NCBI GenBank assembly: GCA_942493055.1
Contig: OW818680.1
Location: 4,030,001 to 4,094,000 of the forward strand
Source: CAIZQW01 sp942493055
GTDB lineage: Bacteria; Verrucomicrobiota; Kiritimatiellia; RFP12; UBA1067
Direction: 5' to 3'
Length of the DNA stretch: 64,000 bases
Shown here: positions 9,080 through 17,202 of the stretch, piece by piece
Numbering within the stretch: position 1 is the first letter of the stretch
How the letters are laid out: each line of letters starts with the position of its first letter
Translations under genes and position numbers: made by a program
Notes under the pieces: model-generated
What the model was told of the DNA's origin: nothing
Seen by the model: only the letters and a program-made list of their open reading frames with translations
The model's database searches: none

Positions 9080-12016
9080 ATGCAATTGGGATGGAATGAG
9101 ATCAAACAGCGGGCAGTCCAATTCTCGCGCGAATGGGCTGGCGAGACCCGTGAAGATGCCGAAGCAAAATCCTTTTGGGAAGCATTCTTCAACGTGTTTG
9201 GCATTCCTCGGCGGAGCGTCGCCACCTTTGAGGAACCCGTCCGAAAGTTCAACAATCAGTATGGGTATATTGACCTTTTCTGGAAGGGACGGCTCCTCGT
9301 TGAGCACAAGTCCCTCGGAAAAAGTCTCGATCAAGCCGAATCTCAGGCCTTCGACTATCTGCAATCCCTCGCCCGTGAAGGACGCCATGATGAAATCCCC
9401 CGGTATGTGATCGTCACGGACTTTGATCGTCTCGCTCTCTTTGACCTCGAACCCGACGATGTACGCGATTTGCCTTTGTTTTGCGGTATGCATGTCCAGC
9501 GGGTCGAAATTCGGATAAAAGATTTGCATCGCCATATCCGCCTCTTTGGCTTTATTCCCGGTTATAAAGTTCGCACGTTTGGTCATGAAGACCCGATTAA
9601 CATCAAGGCGGCAGAGGTCATGGGGCAACTGCACGATGCCATGAAAGCTGGGGGATACACTGGCCACGCATTAGAACGCTTCCTTGTCCGTATTCTTTTC
9701 TGTCTGTTCTCCGAAGACACCAACATTTTTGATCCGAATGCTTTTACGGAATACATCGAGAACGAGACGCGCCCGGATGGTTCCGATCTTGGGCTACACC
9801 TCGCACGCCTCTTCCAGGTTCTAGACACCCCGCGTGAACAGCGCCAGAAGAACCTCGATGACCGACTGCTGAACATGCCTTACGTGAACGGCGGATTGTT
9901 TTCCGAGGTTTTACCTCTTGCCGAAATGAACACGGAGATGCGGAATGCGTTGGTGCGCTGTACGTGTTTCGATTGGAGCCGCATATCTCCCGCTGTCTTC
10001 GGTTCGCTGTTTCAGGCAATCATGTTGCCTGCGGAACGTCGCCAGATCGGGGCGCACTACACCTCCGAACGCGATATTCTCAAGTTGATACATGCCCTCT
10101 TTCTTGACGATCTGCGTATGGAATTTGAATCCATTAAACATGATCGCAAAAAACTCGCTGCTTTTCATCAGAAGCTGGGAACGCTCAAATTTTTCGATCC
10201 CGCTTGTGGTTGCGGCAATTTCTTAGTGATCACCTACCGCGAGTTGCGCCTTCTGGAATTGGACGTTCTCGACGCATTGGGTTATGGGGAACAGACCATT
10301 ACCGACATCTCGTTGCTGTCCCACGTAGACGTCGATCAAATGTTCGGCATTGAAATCGAGGAATGGCCAGCCCGCATTGCTGAGACGGCCCTCTGGCTGA
10401 TGGATCACCAAATGAACCTTCTGCTGGCCGAAAAATTCGGCAAATATTACGCCCGCCTGCCACTCACGAAAGCTGCCCGCATCTGTCATGATAACGCCTT
10501 GCGACTCAACTGGCGCACTGTTATGAACCCTGCCGAATGCTCCTATATTCTTGGCAATCCACCCTTCGTGGGGGCAAAGTTCCAGAGCGATGAACAGCGA
10601 AAAGACATGGAACTTATAGCAGGCAAGGTTAAAAATTATGGATTAATGGACTATGTGACGGCCTGGTACTTTAAGGCGGCGGAATTCATAAAGGATACAC
10701 CGACGCGTGTCGGCTTTGTCTCCACTAATTCCATCACACAGGGGGAGCAGGTCGGCATTTTTTGGAATGCCATGTTTTCCAGAGACATAAAGATTATTTT
10801 CGGACATCGCACGTTTGTATGGCAGAGCGAAGCACGTGGCAAAGCCCATGTCCACGTGGTCATAATTGGGTTCGCGAATCAGTTCAGCGGGACGAAGCGT
10901 ATTTATGAAGATCATGAAGGCACATCCGTTGTTACGCAGGTTAAGAATATCAGCCCTTATCTCGTTGAGGGCTCTGATACGGTTATACTGAATCGATCAT
11001 CCCCGCTCTGTTCTGTGCCTGGAATTGGCATTGGCAATAAGCCCATCGACGGAGGGAACTATCTTTTTACGCCTGCTGAAAAAGCAGATTTCCTGCGTAC
11101 TGAACCCTCAGCCGCACCCTATTTCAGACGGTGGCTTGGCTCGGAAGAGTTCATCAACGGCATCGAGCGGTGGTGTCTCTTACTGAAAGATTGTCCGCCT
11201 GACCAGTTAAGACGAATGCCGGAGGTCATCAAGAGAATTGAATCTGTCCGAAAGCTAAGACTTGAAAGCAAGAGTCTCCCAACGCAGAAACTAGCGGCAA
11301 CCCCCACACGTTTTCATGTCGAAAATTTTCCTGACGGTCCCTACTTGGTCGTGCCAGGGGTCTCTTCGGAACGCCGCCCCTACATACCCATTGGTTATGT
11401 GACAAACGATATCATTGCCAGCAATCTATTGAACGTCATCCAAAACGCCACACTCTATCACTTCGGAATTCTCACGTCGTCCATGCACATGGCATGGGTG
11501 AGGCAAGTTTGTGGCAGACTGAAGTCCGATTACAGATATTCAAATAAACTGGTCTACAACAATTTCCCTTGGCCTCAGATGGATGTGTCCCCGCCGGAGG
11601 GAGTCACGCCTTGCACCGATGCCGACTGTGTCAGGGAGGCTGCAGCGCGGACGTATTGGACTTCTTACCATGAAGGCAGCATAGAAGAGGAGGCGAAGGC
11701 CAGGGAGGGGCACAAGTCCGGACTCCTCAAGGGTGATGCGAAAAAGGTGGCCGACGTGGAGGCGAAGGCGCAGGCGGTACTGGACGTACGCGAGAAATAT
11801 CCGCGCTCGACACTGGCCGACCTCTACGATCCCTTGACCATGCCGCCAGACCTCTTGAAGGCCCATGCCGATCTTGACCGAGCTGTTGACCGTTGTTATA
11901 GAACCGCTCCATTCACCTCCGACCGCCAACGCGTCGAATTTCTCTTCGCACTCTATGAGTCCCTGACCGCACCGCTTCTACCGGTAGAGAAGAAGGGACG
12001 AAAGAAAAAAAATTAA
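9080..12016 (+). CDS. MmeI-like single-chain restriction-modification enzyme (type IIL)
   Basis: A 978-residue fusion. Residues about 55-85 carry a nuclease core of the D-(x9)-E-x-K type (D65, E75, K77) as in MmeI. A methyltransferase domain follows with motif I FFDPACGCGNF at about residue 370 and the adenine-N6 motif NPPF at about 493, then a target recognition region and a helical C-terminal part with a Lys-rich end. Family members methylate one strand of an asymmetric site and cut at a fixed distance, so no separate specificity subunit is needed. GAGGA precedes the ATG by 7 bp. It is divergent from GH1 (171 bp gap) and converges with the next gene with only 8 bp between. The recognition site cannot be read from sequence alone. 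Confidence 0.9.
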   Translation: MQLGWNEIKQRAVQFSREWAGETREDAEAKSFWEAFFNVFGIPRRSVATFEEPVRKFNNQYGYIDLFWKGRLLVEHKSLGKSLDQAESQAFDYLQSLAREGRHDEIPRYVIVTDFDRLALFDLEPDDVRDLPLFCGMHVQRVEIRIKDLHRHIRLFGFIPGYKVRTFGHEDPINIKAAEVMGQLHDAMKAGGYTGHALERFLVRILFCLFSEDTNIFDPNAFTEYIENETRPDGSDLGLHLARLFQVLDTPREQRQKNLDDRLLNMPYVNGGLFSEVLPLAEMNTEMRNALVRCTCFDWSRISPAVFGSLFQAIMLPAERRQIGAHYTSERDILKLIHALFLDDLRMEFESIKHDRKKLAAFHQKLGTLKFFDPACGCGNFLVITYRELRLLELDVLDALGYGEQTITDISLLSHVDVDQMFGIEIEEWPARIAETALWLMDHQMNLLLAEKFGKYYARLPLTKAARICHDNALRLNWRTVMNPAECSYILGNPPFVGAKFQSDEQRKDMELIAGKVKNYGLMDYVTAWYFKAAEFIKDTPTRVGFVSTNSITQGEQVGIFWNAMFSRDIKIIFGHRTFVWQSEARGKAHVHVVIIGFANQFSGTKRIYEDHEGTSVVTQVKNISPYLVEGSDTVILNRSSPLCSVPGIGIGNKPIDGGNYLFTPAEKADFLRTEPSAAPYFRRWLGSEEFINGIERWCLLLKDCPPDQLRRMPEVIKRIESVRKLRLESKSLPTQKLAATPTRFHVENFPDGPYLVVPGVSSERRPYIPIGYVTNDIIASNLLNVIQNATLYHFGILTSSMHMAWVRQVCGRLKSDYRYSNKLVYNNFPWPQMDVSPPEGVTPCTDADCVREAAARTYWTSYHEGSIEEEAKAREGHKSGLLKGDAKKVADVEAKAQAVLDVREKYPRSTLADLYDPLTMPPDLLKAHADLDRAVDRCYRTAPFTSDRQRVEFLFALYESLTAPLLPVEKKGRKKKN

Positions 12017-12024
12017 GTTGTCCG

Positions 12025-15000
12025 TTAATCTAAGTTTTTCAGCACGTTGTCCGGGTCGGTGTCGAGGAGGGGCCAGACGAGATGGCCTTGTTCTTGTTTT
12101 TCCAGATCGTGGAAGGCGGTGTAGCGCAGGGCATTCGCATCGAGCCAGAGGATGATGGCGTGGCGGTCTTCGGGCTTGGTACGGGCTTGATGCGTCGGAG
12201 TCAGCAAGGCCTGGCCGATGCGCGACTGGAAGGCGCCGCAGCGTCCGGGGATGGAGCGCGAGCCGCCCGTGTTCTTTTCCATCGTGCTGCCTAAGAAGCC
12301 GCCGCCGAACCAATGCGCGTAGGGCCGCAAGCCTTCATAGCTCATGTCCTGCGGGCCTTTCTTCTCTTTCTGGTGGCAGCTCACGCAACGTTGCTCCATG
12401 ATAGGCTTGATCTGAAGTGTGTAGCTGATCGGACCCTGGATATTGCATTCAGCCTCCAGTTTCTTTGCCTCGCGACGGAAGGCGATCGGCTGGATGCGCG
12501 TGCTGGGGTTGGCCTCTTGTTTGGACTCGTGGCACCCGATGCAGGTGAGCCGTTCCCCGGGATGCACGAACGCGGCAGAGCGCATGGTCTGGATGACCAT
12601 GTTTTTTTCATCCACGACTTGGAAAATGAGCAGGCGTCCGGCAGGCGCTTCGAAATAGGCGCTGCCGTCTGTCTCGATAGGTGTTGTGCCTAATACGACG
12701 CGGGGCGTGTTCTCTTTGCCGTAACCGATATAGGGCTTGTCCATCCAGGGATCGTGCTTGGGGATAACCTGCAACACGCGAAGGCGCGTCGGCTTGCGAT
12801 CTTTCGGGAAGGGCTGGTCAGTCACGTTGACGTTGATCACGCCGATGGTTGCACGCTGATCCGCCTCTCTGAAATCTTCGCCTTGCGCGGTGCGCTGAGG
12901 AATGGTCGGGGGCTTCGGCCGTGCGCGCAGGGGCTTGGGATGCGTCAGGCGCAGCCGCGGATCATAGCCGTCCAGGGGCAGGATCTCGCGTTCGCAGACC
13001 AGCTCCTCGTTCCCGTATTTATCCACCAGCACGAGATCTTCCCAGCGGTTGCAGATAAAGAGATCGTCCGTCACAGGCCAGGCTGTGCCATACTTGTAGT
13101 GCTGCCGCCCGGCGCATTCGCTCTCGGGCAGCGGTGAGTAGGGGGTGACGCGGCGCAATTGGCTGAAGTGATAATCGTCCTTGAGGCGCAAGTCGAGAAT
13201 GCCGAGTGTGCCGAATGATTCTCCGTGATGCACGGAGAGTGTGGTGACGTAACGGCTGGAGTTGGGGAGCGACCGTGTATGCATCTCGGACATGGGCAAA
13301 GCGGAGGGCGCATCTTTACATCTGCCGAAACGATGGTCGCCATGTGTGTTGTCCTCGAAGGTGTGCCAGGGAAAGGGATAGTTGCCATGTGGCGCGCGCG
13401 GGTCGCGTCCATCGGGATAGGCGATCCAGAAGAGGCTGCCGAGGCAATCCTCGCGGTCGGTGTAGTCCCAGCGCGCATAGACCAGCATTCCGTTGTTGTC
13501 CACGCTGGGATGCCATTCGCTGGTTTCGTAATACGAGAGCGGATAGATGTCGCGTCCGTCATTCTTCATGCTGTGCAGCACAAACGTGGGGACGCGGAGG
13601 CGGGACGGCTCTGTGAAGCAGCGGATGAATGCGCCGCGCCGCTCGGAGACAAAGACGACGCGGCCCGAGGGGAGTTCCGTCGGGTCGAAGTCGTTCCATG
13701 GACCTTCTGTCAGCTGCCAGATCTTTTTAGCCGCGATATCGAGTTTAAAAATGTTCCAGGTGGTCTCCTCGCTCCATTGCCAGACATGCTGCTTGGACGC
13801 GCAATGTGCGAAGTAGACGGTCTGGCCGTCGTAACTTACTTCAGGTGACCAGAACGAGCCCTCTGTGATGGGCTTGCCTTGATATTTTCCGTTTTGAACG
13901 ATCGCGTTGTCGAGCAGATTGCGCACACGGGGTTGCGCAGCGGTGAAGCCCTCGAGCACAAAAAGTCCACCGCCTTCAATCGTGTTAAAGCCGAAACATT
14001 GCGTCGCGAAATGACCGCCAGTCCGGTCTGTATTCGTCTTGCTGGTCAGCCGCGAGCCGGCATACGTGGCGCGACCGACGAAGAGCATGGAGTTATACGT
14101 TTTGAGTGCCGGGTCCGCCAGCATCACGACGCGTCGCAAGGCGCAGAGCACAAAGACATCCTGAGGCTTTCCAGCGGCCTTGATGCGGTTCAGATCCCGC
14201 TGCCATTTTTCTGCGTCGGAATGCGCTTTGGCGAAATCAATCAACAATTGCGTTCTGCGCAGCATCACATCAAAGGCGGTCTTCTCCCCGGGCTGGATGA
14301 GGGAGTGTTTGTCGTAGACTTGATCCGCTGCGCCGCGGGGCAATGGCATGGCACCGGTGATTTGATCTTCAAGCTCCTTCACATATTCGGACCAGAAGGC
14401 AAGGACTCCTGGACGGAACATCTCCGGCTTGAGGGACTCCAGTTGAAAGGAGGGGAGCACATCCAGCGTATAGGTCGCGACAGGAATATTTTTGGGTGGC
14501 TTGACTCCCGGCGCATAGAGGTTCGCATGGCCTTCGGAGGGAAACAGGGCAGACAGATCCTCAGCCTCGGCCAGCTTTGCTTTTTCCAGCAGGCAGCCAT
14601 TGACCTCGACATCGGTCACCTGTCCATCGCCTCGGAGCGTGCCCTCCACCAGCCTGCCGACACCGATCTTGTGATTGCTGGCTGTTACGGCTGGGCGGTT
14701 GTAGGGCGCTTCAGCGACTGTATTGCCATCCATGAGCAGGACAATCTTATCGCGTGTCCAGTTGACCTGTAGATCGTGCCACTGGTTGTCCGCGACAAGG
14801 GCGGTTGATCGGATCTCTGCCGGACGGTTGCCAGGAATATAAAACGACAATACGCCTGACTGGACATAGCTGTAGAGTTCCCAGTGTGCGCCGCTCTTCG
14901 GCTCATACGCCACGAAGATATTAAACGCGGAACGGTTTGCCGTCTTGACGCGCGCCTTGAGTGTGAGCGGAGGATTCGCCATCTTCTCGTCTGCCGTTGC

Positions 15001-15186
15001 AAGATAGCCTTGCGGCGTGCGGGGCGAGGTTTCTCCGGCATACAGCAGCGACGCGTCCCATTCCTGTTGATTGAGATTCTGGTTTTGCGTATAGATGCGC
15101 TTGCCGTGCGGGAGCAAGGATGCAGGCGTGTTCGTCACCGCCTGTGCGGTGATGCTGAGCAAGAGTGTTAGAAAAAAAAGTTTCAT
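12025..15186 (-). CDS. HzsA-related multidomain c-type cytochrome protein
   Basis: A 1053-residue secreted protein. An N-terminal signal peptide (about residues 1-17) is followed by a LamG/concanavalin-like region (about 60-200). A middle region resembles the hydrazine synthase alpha subunit, with DVFVLCALRRVVMLADPAL and LFVGRATY and a beta-propeller of the PD40/TolB type (ESSxFGTLG- and RVVFVSERRG-like blades). The C-terminus holds two c-type haem motifs, C882-IGCH and C934-VSCH. HzsA-like proteins are widespread in PVC bacteria that do not make hydrazine, so true hydrazine synthesis is unlikely; a periplasmic redox or substrate-binding role is more plausible. A 185 bp gap separates its start from the 15372 gene. 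Confidence 0.8.
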   Translation of the reverse strand: MKLFFLTLLLSITAQAVTNTPASLLPHGKRIYTQNQNLNQQEWDASLLYAGETSPRTPQGYLATADEKMANPPLTLKARVKTANRSAFNIFVAYEPKSGAHWELYSYVQSGVLSFYIPGNRPAEIRSTALVADNQWHDLQVNWTRDKIVLLMDGNTVAEAPYNRPAVTASNHKIGVGRLVEGTLRGDGQVTDVEVNGCLLEKAKLAEAEDLSALFPSEGHANLYAPGVKPPKNIPVATYTLDVLPSFQLESLKPEMFRPGVLAFWSEYVKELEDQITGAMPLPRGAADQVYDKHSLIQPGEKTAFDVMLRRTQLLIDFAKAHSDAEKWQRDLNRIKAAGKPQDVFVLCALRRVVMLADPALKTYNSMLFVGRATYAGSRLTSKTNTDRTGGHFATQCFGFNTIEGGGLFVLEGFTAAQPRVRNLLDNAIVQNGKYQGKPITEGSFWSPEVSYDGQTVYFAHCASKQHVWQWSEETTWNIFKLDIAAKKIWQLTEGPWNDFDPTELPSGRVVFVSERRGAFIRCFTEPSRLRVPTFVLHSMKNDGRDIYPLSYYETSEWHPSVDNNGMLVYARWDYTDREDCLGSLFWIAYPDGRDPRAPHGNYPFPWHTFEDNTHGDHRFGRCKDAPSALPMSEMHTRSLPNSSRYVTTLSVHHGESFGTLGILDLRLKDDYHFSQLRRVTPYSPLPESECAGRQHYKYGTAWPVTDDLFICNRWEDLVLVDKYGNEELVCEREILPLDGYDPRLRLTHPKPLRARPKPPTIPQRTAQGEDFREADQRATIGVINVNVTDQPFPKDRKPTRLRVLQVIPKHDPWMDKPYIGYGKENTPRVVLGTTPIETDGSAYFEAPAGRLLIFQVVDEKNMVIQTMRSAAFVHPGERLTCIGCHESKQEANPSTRIQPIAFRREAKKLEAECNIQGPISYTLQIKPIMEQRCVSCHQKEKKGPQDMSYEGLRPYAHWFGGGFLGSTMEKNTGGSRSIPGRCGAFQSRIGQALLTPTHQARTKPEDRHAIILWLDANALRYTAFHDLEKQEQGHLVWPLLDTDPDNVLKNLD

Positions 15187-15371
15187 TGGGGTCCTTGTCT
15201 AGAACTTCAAAAGAATTGCCTTATTGCGTGATTACCGCTTACGCTTTCGGCATTCGCCGAATGGTTTCCGCTTCGCTCCAACGAGCCTTATTGCCTTATT
15301 GAAAATTCAAACGCTTAACGTTTAACTTTTAACTCTTAATTAAATAAGTTACTCCTTTGTTTATTGCAGTC
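15187..15371. other. Intergenic region with short repeats
   Basis: This gap holds a duplicated GCCTTATTG string (around 15218 and 15287), a small perfect hairpin TTCGGC/GCCGAA with loop ATTC near 15246, and an AACGxTTAAC-type low-complexity run at 15306-15345. It must contain the promoter of the HzsA-like gene, but I cannot identify a convincing -35/-10 pair. Confidence 0.4.
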
Positions 15372-17198
15372 CTACTGCACGAGGTAGCCCAGGTCGGCGA
15401 GCCGGCGGGTCACGAGGGGCAGATCGGTTTTGGAGATCGCGATCTTGAGCTTCTCCACCTTGAGCGTCTTTTCTTTCAGCAGGGGATCCGTGGAGAAGAG
15501 CTGGCGCAACCCCGGGGTGTTGGTCAGGTCGTACACCTTGTATTTGCTTTTGCACTTCAGCGCAACGACACCCTGACTCAGGTCGTCGAGAAAGTTCTGC
15601 CAGGCTGCGGGCGGCGTGGCGGAGATGTTGGACTTGAACTGTTCGATGCGCGCCTGGACCTGCGCATCGGTGATGCAGCCGTGCAGAAAGCTTTTGCGCG
15701 TCATGCGGAAGCAGCCGTCGGAGAGCTTCTCCATGAATTCGAGCAGGGAGAGTTCAGTGACCGGATCGATGTTGCGGCTCGTGACCGTCAGTCGGTCCGG
15801 ATTCAGGAAGACCTCCGCGTGTTGACGCTGCTCCCGATTCAGGGTGACCTCGTCCGTCTGCTTGAACGCATACGCGCCGAGGGGTGTGAGGCGCAGGGCA
15901 AAGAGCCCATCCCACGCGGTCAGGAACTCCTCGCCGTCACGCTGCCACGTGGGATGCGTCGGTAGTGAGTAGGCGATTTCGGCGAACCCCAGTGCAGCCA
16001 ACAGGAAGGCCGTGCCCTGCAAAAGCGGGGTTATCAGGAAGTCTTGTTGGGTCTTGACAGTCAAGTCGACCTTTCGATGCGTGACGCGACGACCATATTC
16101 ATTTTTGTGATCCACGGTCACGCGGCAATGCGGATGGTAGAACAGGTCGAGTGAAATCTCGCGATAGTGTTGATACTTGAGCAGGTTATCGGCGGTCACC
16201 CAGCCCGAGGAGCTGAGCTTGGAGAAGATGGCCCAGAGGGGCATCGGCTTCTCTTTCTGATAATCGTAGCCCATCCGTGTACCGCTTAAATGGCTCAGCA
16301 GGACGTCGTGAAAAAAACGTGTTTTCGTGAAGGCTTCCGCGAGGAAATCGCGTAGGATCACTGCGGGGTCGGGCGGTTCGGACAACATGGCACGCCGGAT
16401 TTTATCGTCGCAGCTTGCGAGCAGGTTGACTAAGAGTTCGGTACGCAGCAACGACAGTTGGGGTGAGTCGCTCGCAACGGGAAAGAATTCGCCGCCTCGG
16501 GTGAATTCACTCACCGCACGCAGACAGCTCTTCTTGAGACTCCCGTTGCCGATGTACTGCAGATGGCCGCGGTGGATATAATCGGCGACCATGCGCAAAT
16601 CCTCTTGGATCGTCTCGTCGCAGCGATACGTCCGCAGGCCTTCAGGAAGCCGCTCGACAGGCTCGAAGGTGTACCCCTTGGGCGTAGGAACGATCTTTCG
16701 CAGGCAGGCGCGTAGCGCGGGAGGCAGCCGTACGACCACGACATCCTTCGGAAATCGACGACTATACTGATAGTAGCTGCCTGGATCAAGCGCGATGAGG
16801 GGAAACTCAGTCTTCGCCTTCGTCTCCTCGTATGAAATGTCATACTGGATATTGGGTTTGATTGTTTGGGTGTCGGTGATCAGGAAGCCGACCTCTGCTT
16901 CCACCCTCAGGAGCGGAAGGTCGCCAGCCCACGCGAGTAGCGCAAGCACCTTCTGCACGTCTGGAGCAAGAGCCTGGAAAAAGCGCTTTCCGTCGGTCAC
17001 GGAGTTGAGCACCCTGACAATCGCGTTGACCATCACGTCCTTGCGGGGAATCCGTTCCAACTTTGGCTCGCCCAAAATCGGGCCCGCAATCTTATCATAC
17101 AGCGCCCAAAGCTCGCTATTCTCGTAATATCGTTGGAGGACTTCTGCCAGTGGGGCCCCAAACTGTTTTGGATTTCCCATATCCGCGCTCGCATTCAT
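15372..17198 (-). CDS. SNF2 operon partner with XPB-N-like C-terminus
   Basis: A 608-residue protein whose exact family I do not recognise. The C-terminal 180 residues resemble the XPB/Ssl2 N-terminal (Helicase_C_3) type: a predicted strand-rich VFLNPDRLTVTS segment, then a helix DPVTELSLLEFMEKLSD, then FRMTRKSFLHGCITDAQVQARIEQF. The rest is alpha/beta with no Walker motifs, so it is not itself a helicase. Its ATG lies 4 bp past the stop of the SNF2 gene, and its GGGGAG ribosome-binding site overlaps that stop, so the two are co-translated. The arrangement suggests an accessory subunit that positions or regulates the SNF2 motor. Confidence 0.7.
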   Translation of the reverse strand: MNASADMGNPKQFGAPLAEVLQRYYENSELWALYDKIAGPILGEPKLERIPRKDVMVNAIVRVLNSVTDGKRFFQALAPDVQKVLALLAWAGDLPLLRVEAEVGFLITDTQTIKPNIQYDISYEETKAKTEFPLIALDPGSYYQYSRRFPKDVVVVRLPPALRACLRKIVPTPKGYTFEPVERLPEGLRTYRCDETIQEDLRMVADYIHRGHLQYIGNGSLKKSCLRAVSEFTRGGEFFPVASDSPQLSLLRTELLVNLLASCDDKIRRAMLSEPPDPAVILRDFLAEAFTKTRFFHDVLLSHLSGTRMGYDYQKEKPMPLWAIFSKLSSSGWVTADNLLKYQHYREISLDLFYHPHCRVTVDHKNEYGRRVTHRKVDLTVKTQQDFLITPLLQGTAFLLAALGFAEIAYSLPTHPTWQRDGEEFLTAWDGLFALRLTPLGAYAFKQTDEVTLNREQRQHAEVFLNPDRLTVTSRNIDPVTELSLLEFMEKLSDGCFRMTRKSFLHGCITDAQVQARIEQFKSNISATPPAAWQNFLDDLSQGVVALKCKSKYKVYDLTNTPGLRQLFSTDPLLKEKTLKVEKLKIAISKTDLPLVTRRLADLGYLVQ

Positions 17199-17202
17199 AC
17201 GC

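Noticed and set aside
12025..15186. Annotating the HzsA-like gene as hydrazine synthase
   Set aside because: Only the alpha-like architecture is present; no beta or gamma subunits are seen, and such homologues are common in non-anammox bacteria.
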